Positions 1-9,433 of a stretch of DNA of 64,000 bases are shown here, piece after piece (positions within the stretch are counted from its first letter, which is position 1; each line of letters opens with the position of its first letter). The stretch lies in contig DATHXC010000008.1 in the NCBI GenBank assembly GCA_035459965.1, positions 124,001 to 188,000 of the forward strand, given 5' to 3'. The position numbers and the translations under genes were made by a program. This stretch comes from DATHXC01 sp035459965 (lineage in GTDB: Bacteria > Pseudomonadota > Gammaproteobacteria > Burkholderiales > Methylophilaceae). The notes below the pieces were generated by a model. That model ran no database searches. It was not told where the DNA came from and saw only the letters and a list, made by a program, of their open reading frames with translations.

Positions 1-2700
1 GACCCGAAATCCGCCTTTGCCTTCAGCTGCATAAAGGTATTCACCACGTAATTGCAGGCAGTTCACCCGGTCTGCGGCGCTGTGGTCCTGCGCAAGTTGC
101 AGCTCATGCTTGTGGTCCTGATGCTCCTTGAAATAATCAGGGTAGGCATAGCGTTGCAGATAGCTGCCGATCACTGCCTGCGGCTCATCCCACTCGGTGA
201 CGGTGACAGCTTCCACATGGCGCTCTTCACCCAGCCATGCGTTGAAGCCAACGAAGTTGACGAAATTGGTACCCTGCAACAACAGCTGCGCCATGATGGC
301 ATTGTTGTCGTTATCTTTGGAGATATGGCAATCGCTGCAGGTCTTGGTTTCTTCCTTGCGCTCGGTGTGCGGGTAATGCGGCGCAAACGCTTGCGACGAG
401 AAACCACTGGATGCAATCGGCGGTTGCTGGATATAGATACGTTCTCGGTTGGAGTTGGTCGATGACAGTATCAGCGCCGAACTGGAGCGTACCGGTGTGA
501 TTTTGGAGCCCTTGACCGGACCGCTCAGGCCGAGCTGGAACATATCATCGCGGGCCACTTGTGGATTATAGGTCGCGTAGTTCCTGGTTTCGCCGCCTTC
601 ATAGTGGTGGCGCTCGGTTTTCCAGTTGGCCTGTATCGGCAGATGGCAGCCCGCGCAGCTGGTGGTCCATGACAGGTGGCAGGTGTAGCAGGTCATTTTG
701 CTGTTGTCATGTGCGAATTTTTTTACGCCCAGCCCCCACTGGCCTTGCTGGCCTTCTTCTCCAGCCGCCATCAGCTTGGCACGAGCAGCCTTGGCGTTGT
801 ATTGCGGATGGTTGGGGTTCATTGTGTCTTTTACCAAAGACATCGTCCATTCCTTTTTGGGGTCTATGGCCGAGCGCTGTATCAGCTTGCCGTCTATCCA
901 TTCAAAACGGCGGCGGCCATCCTGCGTGGTCAGTGTGGTCAGGTCCAAGCCGCCTGGACGTGCTGCAGGGCCTGAAGTGTGCAGGGTAGGGTAAGTAGTC
1001 GCGGTCCCATGGCAATCGGAGCAGTCGATCTCGATCGCGGCGGCTACTTCGCCATAGATATGGCCATTGCCGTGCATGTCCTGTGCAAAGTGGCAGTCCA
1101 CGCACTGCATGCCGATATCCATGTGGATCGAGCTTAAATGCACGGCTTTGCTGAATTTCTTGGGGTCATTGTCGTCGACGATATTGCCCTTGGCATCAAG
1201 CAGGGCGCCCTTGCGGTTACGCTTGAAAATAGCGCGGAAGTTCCAGCCATGGCCGTGGTAATCGGCAAACTGGGTGTCCTTAAGCGTTGAGTTCAGCGTT
1301 GATACATTTTTCAGGAATTCAGGATCGCTCCACTTGCCGCGTATGGCGGCTTCTTCCGGGTTGCGTTCATTGATGGCGCGAATCTCGGCATCAGTCGGGT
1401 ATTTCTGTTTCTCTGGCCACATGCTGGGTGCGTCAGATTCGTAATCCCACATGGTGTAACCGTAAAAGGAGTTAACAAAAATATTGGGCTGGTGCATGTG
1501 ACATACCATGCACTGTGAAGATGGAATCGCACGCGTGAATTCGTGTTTTAGCGGATGGCCAGACTCATTTTTAGGGATGGTCGGATCAGTAGTCTGTGAG
1601 GTGCCCTCATTACCAAACTTGGCGTAAGGACCTGCATGCAGCGGGTCACGATCATTGGCATAGATGCTATGGCAGCCGCTGCAACCGGATGAGCGGTAAT
1701 CGCCAGCTTGCTCATTGGTACCAAGGAACCACAGGTGCGGGTCATTCAAACGGGTCTTGGTGATATTAATCACCGGCACAGCAATGTTGCTGCCGGTGCC
1801 CGGGCCGCGGTTGGATTGCTTGATATCCGGGCGCCCCGGCTCATCTACCCGTTGCAGGGTGCCGGTAATGTTGGGCAGGCCGACTTCGGGGAAAGTGCTG
1901 TTGATGTTGCGGCCGCCTCGTTCAAATACACGGAAGATGTCGGCGGGCGGAATGGTCTCCCAGGCTGGCAGCGGATCAAGGCGATTCAATATGCCTTTGT
2001 GTACATATAATTCACTGTCGGCTTTAATCGGGTTAACCAGCGCTGCCGGTTCGCTGTCATGGGTATAAGCCTCGCCGATGATGTACCGTTTGTAAGGCAG
2101 TATCCCGTTGTTGTAAGAAGCACCGCCCCACAGCATGGCCGAGGTGGACATGAGGCTGCGTTCCTGGGCCTGGATAATTGGCAGGTGGCAGCTACCACAA
2201 GCCTGGCGTGCGGTGCGCAGGTCACCCGGATTGATAAAGCGTATGAATGCTGGATGCTCTTTATTGAGCCTGGCATAAGAAGATTCAGGGTTGGCGGATG
2301 AGCGCCAGAATTTTTCGTCACGGGGTAGGATATGCGCATGCTCCATGGCCTCACGATACTCATGGGCCTTGTGGTCACCGTCGGCAACTTCCCTGGAGAC
2401 TGTTATTGATGCATTACCGCCATGGCAATCGGCACAGCCAAGCACTACCCCCGGGTTGGCGTGCATGGTATGGCGATCTGTTGTGGTGTGACAGCTCATG
2501 CAACCTTCAGATTTCTGCTTTGCATCGGCCTCAGTCTGCGTCTTGGGCGCATCGGGCGCCATGGTGTAGTCGCGATGCGTGAGGGCTTCCTCCGATGAAA
2601 TCCCATTGATAGGAATCACGGCGAGCAAAGCCAGTGCAACAATCGCTAATGCACGGTAAAGGCCAGACTTTAAAGACAGATTAAACAACATACTTCTCAT
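1..2700 (-). CDS. Multiheme (at least decaheme) c-type cytochrome, C-terminus beyond window
   Basis: The frame is open from the ATG at 2700 to base 1 (900 codons, no stop), so the C-terminus is missing. An N-terminal hydrophobic segment (about residues 15-32) looks like a signal peptide. Ten CxxCH heme-attachment motifs are visible, with the first Cys near residues 67, 89, 168, 340, 397, 533, 560, 671, 682 and 788. The product is therefore a periplasmic or surface electron-transfer protein. It starts 9 bp after the stop of the outer-membrane protein gene and is the last visible gene of a five-gene operon. A second in-frame ATG lies at 2691. By analogy with porin-cytochrome conduits it is probably the outer-facing or barrel-embedded cytochrome. 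That role is inference; the family is not one I can name exactly. Confidence 0.88.
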   Translation of the reverse strand, partial: MRSMLFNLSLKSGLYRALAIVALALLAVIPINGISSEEALTHRDYTMAPDAPKTQTEADAKQKSEGCMSCHTTTDRHTMHANPGVVLGCADCHGGNASITVSREVADGDHKAHEYREAMEHAHILPRDEKFWRSSANPESSYARLNKEHPAFIRFINPGDLRTARQACGSCHLPIIQAQERSLMSTSAMLWGGASYNNGILPYKRYIIGEAYTHDSEPAALVNPIKADSELYVHKGILNRLDPLPAWETIPPADIFRVFERGGRNINSTFPEVGLPNITGTLQRVDEPGRPDIKQSNRGPGTGSNIAVPVINITKTRLNDPHLWFLGTNEQAGDYRSSGCSGCHSIYANDRDPLHAGPYAKFGNEGTSQTTDPTIPKNESGHPLKHEFTRAIPSSQCMVCHMHQPNIFVNSFYGYTMWDYESDAPSMWPEKQKYPTDAEIRAINERNPEEAAIRGKWSDPEFLKNVSTLNSTLKDTQFADYHGHGWNFRAIFKRNRKGALLDAKGNIVDDNDPKKFSKAVHLSSIHMDIGMQCVDCHFAQDMHGNGHIYGEVAAAIEIDCSDCHGTATTYPTLHTSGPAARPGGLDLTTLTTQDGRRRFEWIDGKLIQRSAIDPKKEWTMSLVKDTMNPNHPQYNAKAARAKLMAAGEEGQQGQWGLGVKKFAHDNSKMTCYTCHLSWTTSCAGCHLPIQANWKTERHHYEGGETRNYATYNPQVARDDMFQLGLSGPVKGSKITPVRSSSALILSSTNSNRERIYIQQPPIASSGFSSQAFAPHYPHTERKEETKTCSDCHISKDNDNNAIMAQLLLQGTNFVNFVGFNAWLGEERHVEAVTVTEWDEPQAVIGSYLQRYAYPDYFKEHQDHKHELQLAQDHSAADRVNCLQLRGEYLYAAEGKGGFRV

Positions 2701-2709
2701 TCAGCAGGT

Positions 2710-4770
2710 TCAGTAAGTAAAAAGCGCATTAATCAACGCTGAGTACAACGTCCCCTGATCATCGCCATATAGTTGTTTGAGGCCATCGCCTGGTTTTAAT
2801 GCACCCATTGAACCGTTGATGATGATGTTCTGGTTAAACAGCGGACGCCAGTGGAAGCCGATAGATGCATCTACCCCCATATGCCTTGGCGGCGCTGCTT
2901 CGTTACGCAAGGCTCCAAGAGATGAAGTGTTCATGAAACTGAGGTCTGACAGATTGCCAAACACCCGGAGTTGCGGGCTGATATCCAGGTCGGCACCAAC
3001 ACCAAACAGGATCAAGCCGGGATTCACAAAGTTGGACTGCCCCTGGATAGGTGATGAGCGCAAAGAGGGCAGCAAACCATTACGCCCTGAAATGGCAACA
3101 CCGCCCCCACCAATCAGCGGAATACTTTGGCGGATGTAGTAGCTGGTGGATGCGCCTGCAAACTGCGGATTTTCCAGAATGGCATCAAATCCGGTGGATT
3201 TATCGTCGTAAGGGTTTTTATCACCAGAAGCCAGCAGCAGATTGCCACGAACACGTATCCAGTCAAAATCGCGGGCTAACTCAGAAGCGTGAAATCCGGC
3301 AAAAATATCCTGTTTAGTTTGTGCAATCGGGCTGCGGTCATCAGTACCGACTGCCAGATAACTTGAAGTGGCCAGGCTCCATTTGCCGAAATGTCCGTCA
3401 CCGGTATAGCCTAAATAAGTAACCTGATATGCGTGCGGACGTAAATCGCCTATCAATGCCGGGCGCACCAGGAAGTCATTGGTATCGTACTCGCGTTGTT
3501 TCTCGTTATTGCGGTTATGCGTGACGGAAACCTGCGAGGTAAAGCCGCGTACCGGGAAATCCTGCATGTATAAATTGGCGGCATAAATATCGTCATTACG
3601 CAGACTCTGGCCAATATCGTTCAGGCCGCTATTGGTGTCTTTCTCCATGCGGCGAAACCATGCCAGATTGTACTGGTAACGGTTATTGGCACGGTTGCCG
3701 AACAGGCGCACACCGAATGGCGTATCTTGAAACAGGAAGCCACGGAAATCGCTGATGAATGGCTGGATACCCACACGGATACTGTCAAAGTCATAACGAT
3801 CTGATACGTTGCGTAAGTGAACATCGGCAAACAGTTCCTGTACACCTACAAAGTTATCTTTACGAGTCGTGCCTTTGCGTGGGTTTGCGTAGAGCACTCC
3901 TGCCTCTTCCACGTCGGCAAAGTTATAGTTGATGACTGGCACAAACTTGAACTCATACTCAGGTGGTTTAAAGGTGGTATTGCCCTTTTGAATGTCCAGG
4001 CTGATGATGATGTTCTGGTTGAACACAAACTGATCTGGGTCGCCGTAAATATTGTTGGCACCAGCACCGTTGCCTGCCTGCTGACCAACTGGCGTGGCTA
4101 CTTTTCTGGATTCAAATAACGTATCGGAAATAATGCCGAGGTTGAAAAACAGGTCTTCACCCCATTGCTTTAGTACAGGGATGTCACCTTTTAAGTGGTT
4201 CTGGTTGAACGGGTCATACCATGGGTGTTTAAAGCCCAACGCCTGCATGATGCGCCACCTGTCTGGAACGGGCACAGAGTCACGCGGCAGGTTGGCGGCA
4301 GGCGCTGGCACCTGTTCAGAATCTATGGGTGGCAATGTGACGATAGTATTGGGTTTGGCAGGCTGGAACTGCTTGGTCTGCGGCGCATCTTCTGGCTTGG
4401 TCGCGCCCACTTGTTCCTGTGCGTAGCTGACATCACCCTTGTTAGGAACTACCGAAAGGGTTGATTCACCGTATTCGCCAGACTCCTGTTTTACCCAGCC
4501 AAACTCTTGCTGCGTATTCACCTTTATCTTGAACCACTCTCCTTTTTGCTCGACAACGTCCAGCAAATTACCTTTGGGGATTTGATACAGGAGTAATGCA
4601 TCAGCCTGCGGCTCCGCGTAAACCTTGATGGTAGATGAGAGCACTTGTAGCTGGATGGCCGCAGCCTGCGCGTTGGGAGTTGTTGCCTCTTCGGCAAAAG
4701 CCTGACTGCTGAGTGTAGCCAGCAGTGCAGCATTAATAATAGTCAGCAGGAATTTTTTAGGCACTCTCAC
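2710..4770 (-). CDS. SH3-domain outer-membrane beta-barrel protein (putative porin partner of cytochromes)
   Basis: The 686-residue product begins with a signal peptide (hydrophobic core, then an AFA cleavage site near residue 26). Residues about 41-100 look like a bacterial SH3 domain, ending in a GWV motif. A Pro-rich linker to about 170 follows. The rest alternates polar and aromatic residues like beta-barrel strands and ends in Phe-Thr-Tyr, an aromatic terminus typical of outer-membrane proteins. The gene starts 2 bp after the stop of the GlcG-like lipoprotein gene and ends 9 bp before the multiheme cytochrome gene. The simplest reading is a barrel that hosts or contacts a multiheme cytochrome, with the SH3 domain binding peptidoglycan or a partner. 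I see no clear match to the MtrB/PioB family, so the conduit role is inferred from context. Confidence 0.75.
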   Translation of the reverse strand: MRVPKKFLLTIINAALLATLSSQAFAEEATTPNAQAAAIQLQVLSSTIKVYAEPQADALLLYQIPKGNLLDVVEQKGEWFKIKVNTQQEFGWVKQESGEYGESTLSVVPNKGDVSYAQEQVGATKPEDAPQTKQFQPAKPNTIVTLPPIDSEQVPAPAANLPRDSVPVPDRWRIMQALGFKHPWYDPFNQNHLKGDIPVLKQWGEDLFFNLGIISDTLFESRKVATPVGQQAGNGAGANNIYGDPDQFVFNQNIIISLDIQKGNTTFKPPEYEFKFVPVINYNFADVEEAGVLYANPRKGTTRKDNFVGVQELFADVHLRNVSDRYDFDSIRVGIQPFISDFRGFLFQDTPFGVRLFGNRANNRYQYNLAWFRRMEKDTNSGLNDIGQSLRNDDIYAANLYMQDFPVRGFTSQVSVTHNRNNEKQREYDTNDFLVRPALIGDLRPHAYQVTYLGYTGDGHFGKWSLATSSYLAVGTDDRSPIAQTKQDIFAGFHASELARDFDWIRVRGNLLLASGDKNPYDDKSTGFDAILENPQFAGASTSYYIRQSIPLIGGGGVAISGRNGLLPSLRSSPIQGQSNFVNPGLILFGVGADLDISPQLRVFGNLSDLSFMNTSSLGALRNEAAPPRHMGVDASIGFHWRPLFNQNIIINGSMGALKPGDGLKQLYGDDQGTLYSALINALFTY

Positions 4771-4772
4771 GA

Positions 4773-6713
4773 TTAAATCCCCGAGCAGACATTTTGCGCA
4801 CTACTGTTAATGAATGGTGATTGCGGGCACTGTACATATCTCAAGTTAGAGCCTTGTGGCACCAAGGTGTCTGCTCTAACACCCGATGGTGCGTTTGCCA
4901 CGCCAGTGCCCAGGGCAGTCCCAGCCCTACTTAATCCTAGGAAAGCAATCATGTCATCCTGGTCAACGCCATCACCCGATACCCCTATCGCACCAATTAA
5001 TGTGCTGCCTCGGTAGATAGGTACGGCCCCTGGAAATATCTGGATACCATTCTGGATGCGACCAGCCCCTGCGGCTGGCGGCGAGGCGCTGCAATCATTG
5101 TTTGCATCGGCAGGGTTAAGAATTGCAAAGGTTAAAGCGTTGTAAACAAGGTCAAGTTGTAGTCCAGTATTGAATGGACTCCAGAAGTTGTTAGGGGCTG
5201 TTATAGGTTTCGAAAGTGGTCCGTTGCCAGTTCCATTAATGCCGTCCGGGAAGAATGGGCGAGCGATGTTGCCAATGGCTCTGGCAGAGAATGCTCTGGT
5301 GCCCGTAAAGGCAGTACTTCCAAAAGCATTCGAAGCGGTCACGTAATTACCCAGCGTAATGGTTGGGCCGCCAATTAGATAAGTGACACTAGATTGGCCC
5401 GTAATGGTGGCGCCGCCATTTGCACTGGAGAAAAACGCTGCAGTGCGGGCTTTTTGCAGTGAAACATCAGCACCAAATATAGGGGCATCAGGCGTTCTTG
5501 CTACGCCTAATACAGTACCGTCGAGGTCCACAACGGAAACAGTGACTTGTGCAGGTGAGTTAAGTGGCCGACGAATCTGCGCACGGGCCTGATTGGCTAC
5601 GCCAATAGCGGAGTTGATGATTTGTGTGACCTCTGCAGCGCTTAAGCCAGTAGCAGGTGCTGGATTTGTGGATGCGGTTGCAGGGAAACGGTTAGCCGCA
5701 CCATTGGTGACCACAAATGCTCCTGCCCCTAGCGTTCCGGTACCATCTGCAGTAAAACCAGAGTCAGCATTACCGTATGCTCTGCCAGCTAAAGCCCCAC
5801 CCGCTGCCGTAAAGTAAGTTGGAACATTGATGAAGTTTGCTGCATTGACCGTGGTTGCGTTAACCGATATCAATGAGCCATCGGCATTGCTGTAACTGGG
5901 GATTTGGCCGCCCAGCGTAATGCGATTGGCGCGAATACAGTCCGGGGCCTGAAAGCCAGCCAGTGCGGACTGGGCGATACGCTCATCACTGTCTGTAGTG
6001 CCTGCGACTGGATTTAAATCGATACCATAGACACCATCAGCCATCACGCCAATGCCGCCTACTACTCTGCCGTTTTTATAAATAGGAAAGCCGCCGGGGT
6101 CACCAGCAAGGCCAAGAGGTGAGCGTTTGGGGCCAGCAGCAAGGCCTGCGCCACGCGTTATAAAGTCGCCGCATGGTAATTGGCTGAACTGCACACCAAA
6201 TAGAGGGCCGCCCGCCTGAAAATCTACTGTGGGTGGAAAGTGTTCTTGAATGATATAGCTGGCAGTGCGGGTGCTGAATGCATTGCCGGAAGACGAAAGA
6301 TAGGCACCTGTGACCGCTTTGGCGATTGCTGCCAAAGAGGCGGGGATCGTGTTGTCCAAGCCATCCAAGCCTTGCGGAAAGCTGCTCAGTGCTCTGCCGC
6401 TTCGCAGATTGACCGTCGTTGCAGCATTGCCTGCGGTGTTATATACGCCTAGCACGTTACCGACACGATCAACCACTGCAATGGTTGCTGGCACGCCTAT
6501 GCTGGCGGCAGCCTGTTGAGCTTGCGCAATAATGCGTTCAGTTTCAGCCGCAGTTAATGACTGGGGCGTGCTGGCAATTGGGAAGCTACAAGTAACGCCA
6601 TTGGATGCGTCACTACTGCTGCCACCGCCGCCGCAAGCCACCAATAACGTGCTTAGCATGGCGACCAAAAGGGTGCGAGGGGCATACTGAAACAGTCTTT
6701 CAATAGGGCTCAA
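4773..6713 (-). CDS. Lipoprotein with two GlcG/HbpS-like (Haem_degrading) domains
   Basis: The 646-residue product has a lipoprotein signal with lipobox LVAC and lipidated Cys27, followed by a Gly/Ser linker. Two GlcG/HbpS-type domains follow. One starts near residue 52 (LTAAETERII) and has a GGIGVMADG segment. The other starts near residue 357 (LSAAEVTQII) and has an IGAIGVSGDG segment near the C-terminus. Family members such as HbpS bind heme or small ligands. The start codon overlaps the stop of the decaheme gene by 4 bp (ATGA), implying translational coupling. A role in holding or sensing heme, or as a structural subunit of the electron conduit, is inference. The tandem duplication and lipid anchor are unusual for this family. 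Confidence 0.8.
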   Translation of the reverse strand: MSPIERLFQYAPRTLLVAMLSTLLVACGGGGSSSDASNGVTCSFPIASTPQSLTAAETERIIAQAQQAAASIGVPATIAVVDRVGNVLGVYNTAGNAATTVNLRSGRALSSFPQGLDGLDNTIPASLAAIAKAVTGAYLSSSGNAFSTRTASYIIQEHFPPTVDFQAGGPLFGVQFSQLPCGDFITRGAGLAAGPKRSPLGLAGDPGGFPIYKNGRVVGGIGVMADGVYGIDLNPVAGTTDSDERIAQSALAGFQAPDCIRANRITLGGQIPSYSNADGSLISVNATTVNAANFINVPTYFTAAGGALAGRAYGNADSGFTADGTGTLGAGAFVVTNGAANRFPATASTNPAPATGLSAAEVTQIINSAIGVANQARAQIRRPLNSPAQVTVSVVDLDGTVLGVARTPDAPIFGADVSLQKARTAAFFSSANGGATITGQSSVTYLIGGPTITLGNYVTASNAFGSTAFTGTRAFSARAIGNIARPFFPDGINGTGNGPLSKPITAPNNFWSPFNTGLQLDLVYNALTFAILNPADANNDCSASPPAAGAGRIQNGIQIFPGAVPIYRGSTLIGAIGVSGDGVDQDDMIAFLGLSRAGTALGTGVANAPSGVRADTLVPQGSNLRYVQCPQSPFINSSAQNVCSGI

Positions 6714-8365
6714 TGTGTTTCTCCTTGATTCAGTTCGACTGAATTTGATTTTATAGAGGTTGATTTCACTGTGTCAGAAGTTGTATTTGCCGATTCGATG
6801 GCGGATTTGATCACGCTTTTCAAGGTGTCTTTGCGCGTAGATCCCTGGATACTGTCGTGGTTTGTCATATGGAAGCCATGGCATAGCCCGCAGTCCGATA
6901 CCAGTTTGTTTGATTCAGGCTTGCTGCCAGTATGGCAATCCTTGCAAACCTTGATGTCTGGCATCAGGACTTCTTCGGCCTTTTTCGATTTATTGGCTGC
7001 GTGACAATCGGTACATTCTGCAATGCGGTGTTTGGCGTGATTGAATTGTGATTGTGTGAGCCAAGGGTGCGTTGGTGTCAGCGGCGCCACTTTCCATTGC
7101 GGCAAATCACGTCCACTAGTGCCTTGTCGGCCTGGTTCGCTGATGCGACTGATCTCGTGGCAAACCTTGCATGAGGTTTTCTCAAAAAGTGATATTGCTG
7201 CATCAGCTGCACGTGAACGCGAGCTGCCGTTAGAGTGCACAAAGCTTTGAGTGCTTGGCATGTCCTTGCCAGGGCGCACCAGATTGATTGGCGCAGTCAA
7301 TGGGCTGCTATCAACAGGAACTGCATTAACTTGCACATAGCTATAGAACTCCCTCAAGGTAGACAGCACGAGCTCTACCGAGCCATGCGGAACTTCACGA
7401 TTGGAGATGGCTGGTTCAAACTTGAGGTCGTGGCATGACTGACAATCTTCTTTCATGGTGACTTGTGCAAAGCCCAGGCCATCAGGATTCAGTTTGTGGC
7501 AGGTTGCGCAATCCACTTTTACTTTGCCCTTAGGGCTTTTTACACCGCCCTCTTTCAGATGCACATCATGCGGGAACTTCAGTGCGGTTTTTTCCTTGAG
7601 CATCTGGCCCTTGACCAGGCGCGTACGCTCAAGGTCTTTTGGTTTTGCGCTTAAAGCTAATTGGTAACGGAACTCTGGGTGCTTGGTAGCAAAGTCCTCG
7701 ACATTTTCGGTTTTGGTCTTGACAAAAGATTTCTTGATATCGCTATGGCAGGAGGCGCAATTTTCTGTCATGTAGCTTTTGTTTTGTTTGGCCAGGCTGC
7801 CTTCGCCATTGTGTTCGCGATGGCAGCTTGCGCATTTCTGGTCTGCCAGCGCACTTACCGTAGCCACTTTGCGGTCTACGTGATCTGCAATATTGCGATG
7901 GCAGCTCAGGCAATCTTTATCCTGCACCTGCACAAACGGTGTGCTATGACAGGCTTTACAATCGTTTGCCCACGGCTTGTGTGCGCTGTCGATTTCGTGT
8001 CCCGGGTTCCACACCTTGTCTAGCGCAAGAAAAGCAGGCTGGTTGTCGCGGGTATGCTGGAAATTCTGTGTGTCGGCCGTGTACGGTAATAGTTTTTTGT
8101 TGATGGCTGAATCCTGCACATGGGCAGCAGGGGGAGGCAGGACGTCGAGCTTCACCAGTCGCTGGACGGCTCTTTCAACCCAGGCATGTTGTTTGACGAA
8201 GCTGGCTAGCTCCTGCGGATGCATGGATACGCCGTAGGGAATGACCAGACAGGCTGTCAGCAGTGTTAAAAACAGGAACCACGAAAGTATCCGACGGCCT
8301 TTGCGTATCTTTTGCGCACCCAGGATTTCTTCTATGAGCGGATTGATTTCTTGTTTTTTAGCCAT
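6710..8365 (-). CDS. Membrane-anchored decaheme c-type cytochrome
   Basis: The 551-residue product has a short cytoplasmic N-terminus rich in Lys and Arg, one transmembrane helix (about 26-47) and a periplasmic domain. Ten CxxCH motifs have their first Cys at residues 136, 152, 178, 193, 286, 308, 399, 451, 474 and 492, grouped 4+2+1+3. Extra His residues between motifs could be distal ligands. The C-terminal 50 residues are Ser/Thr/Lys-rich and probably disordered. The gene lies 16 bp after the diheme b-type membrane protein gene and overlaps the following lipoprotein gene by 4 bp. It most likely takes electrons from the membrane protein and passes them across the periplasm, like CymA- or NrfH-type anchors but with more hemes. 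Confidence 0.9.
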   Translation of the reverse strand: MAKKQEINPLIEEILGAQKIRKGRRILSWFLFLTLLTACLVIPYGVSMHPQELASFVKQHAWVERAVQRLVKLDVLPPPAAHVQDSAINKKLLPYTADTQNFQHTRDNQPAFLALDKVWNPGHEIDSAHKPWANDCKACHSTPFVQVQDKDCLSCHRNIADHVDRKVATVSALADQKCASCHREHNGEGSLAKQNKSYMTENCASCHSDIKKSFVKTKTENVEDFATKHPEFRYQLALSAKPKDLERTRLVKGQMLKEKTALKFPHDVHLKEGGVKSPKGKVKVDCATCHKLNPDGLGFAQVTMKEDCQSCHDLKFEPAISNREVPHGSVELVLSTLREFYSYVQVNAVPVDSSPLTAPINLVRPGKDMPSTQSFVHSNGSSRSRAADAAISLFEKTSCKVCHEISRISEPGRQGTSGRDLPQWKVAPLTPTHPWLTQSQFNHAKHRIAECTDCHAANKSKKAEEVLMPDIKVCKDCHTGSKPESNKLVSDCGLCHGFHMTNHDSIQGSTRKDTLKSVIKSAIESANTTSDTVKSTSIKSNSVELNQGETH

Positions 8366-8381
8366 TCAGGTGCGCTATTCT

Positions 8382-9269
8382 TTACCAGTAGAAGAAAACA
8401 GAAATAATGTGTGCAGCAAGCGCTGCCAGCAATCCGAAAGACAAGGGCACATGAAACAACAACCACACCTCTGCCCAGCCTTTAAGCCGGAGGTATTCGC
8501 GTATCTGGTTAAGCTGAATCTGGCGTCTTAATTGCAGGGTATATAGTTCTTCCTGCTTTTTTGGCTCGTCTATTGCCTTATGTAAATCAGCGGCATTGAG
8601 CACAATCGTATCGGAATAAACTTCCTGCACCTTGGCGCGTGAGTAGTGCTTAGTAAGCAAAGCTACAGCTTTGGCAGTTTTACAACGCCTATGCTTGCCA
8701 AAATAGCGTTGCCAGAAATGCCTGAAGATAGGGGCCTTGGCCGAACCTTCAATCAGCTTCTGGATTTCAGGGCTCATGGTTTTGGCAATCTTGCGACTTT
8801 GCTCATCAAACTCAAGCAGCGCTTCGCCACATTGAGCGAGCGTACGCCCATTCAGCAGATTGCTCATCAGGATGGGGTTGCGCAGATAAATGACGATTCC
8901 CCACATGCCACTCAAAACCACTGAAACGGTGAGAACATAAGCAACGGTGTGAATATTCCAGCCGAAATGAAAGGCGGCATGCAGGGTTGCGATGACAATC
9001 AGGGAAAGACCAAGGTAAATGTGTGCCGAGAGCCAGCCCCGCACGGTACCTAAATTGGATTTATAGGCACGCTTCCTGAGCCCGAAAAACATGAGCCATA
9101 CGATAATAACGGCACCTATGGTGCCGAGAGTGTAACCGAGCCAGGTGCCACCGCCCTGGCGGATAGGAGGCGTATCGGCAATATAAAAACCGACGCAGAG
9201 TAAAATCAATACCAGTGACCACTTGAGGTATCGAAGATTGTTGTAGGTTAAGACGTTTTCTTGATACAT
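8382..9269 (-). CDS. Cytochrome b-like membrane protein with a putative bis-His diheme site
   Basis: The 295-residue product has about five transmembrane helices (near 15-32, 43-64, 78-101, 107-128 and 268-293) and a large soluble loop (130-265). His83 and His97 lie 14 apart in one helix, and His273 and His287 lie 14 apart in the last helix. That spacing matches the bis-His coordination of two stacked b hemes in diheme cytochrome b proteins. His101 and His107 are also near the membrane face. It is the first gene of the operon, 16 bp upstream of the anchored decaheme cytochrome. This fits a quinol-oxidising (or quinone-reducing) module feeding the c-hemes. The fold assignment comes from helix and His pattern, not from recognised homology. 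Confidence 0.72.
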   Translation of the reverse strand: MYQENVLTYNNLRYLKWSLVLILLCVGFYIADTPPIRQGGGTWLGYTLGTIGAVIIVWLMFFGLRKRAYKSNLGTVRGWLSAHIYLGLSLIVIATLHAAFHFGWNIHTVAYVLTVSVVLSGMWGIVIYLRNPILMSNLLNGRTLAQCGEALLEFDEQSRKIAKTMSPEIQKLIEGSAKAPIFRHFWQRYFGKHRRCKTAKAVALLTKHYSRAKVQEVYSDTIVLNAADLHKAIDEPKKQEELYTLQLRRQIQLNQIREYLRLKGWAEVWLLFHVPLSFGLLAALAAHIISVFFYW

Positions 9270-9293
9270 TTTTTTATCATTAACCGAAAGAAG

Positions 9294-9305
9294 AGTGGAT
9301 CCACT
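9294..9305. promoter_or_regulatory. 12-bp perfect palindrome upstream of the cytochrome operon
   Basis: AGTGGATCCACT is a perfect palindrome 25-36 bp upstream of the first gene of the electron-transfer operon. It lies within the 164-bp AT-rich divergent region shared with ccmI, a plausible place for an operator. The palindrome is seen directly; its function is a guess. Confidence 0.3.
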
Positions 9306-9433
9306 TTGTTTAAGTTTTATCTACTTGCAAATGCTTAAAAGTTCTTATTTTTTGTTCTAAAAGCACATTTCAAGTAATGACATTTATTATACATAAAGCT
9401 ATATTAGTGCGAACTTAAATTATTGAACTTTTA

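Noticed and set aside
1..2600. Several plus-strand open frames at the left edge
   Set aside because: They are shadows opposite the multiheme cytochrome frame, which has ten CxxCH motifs.
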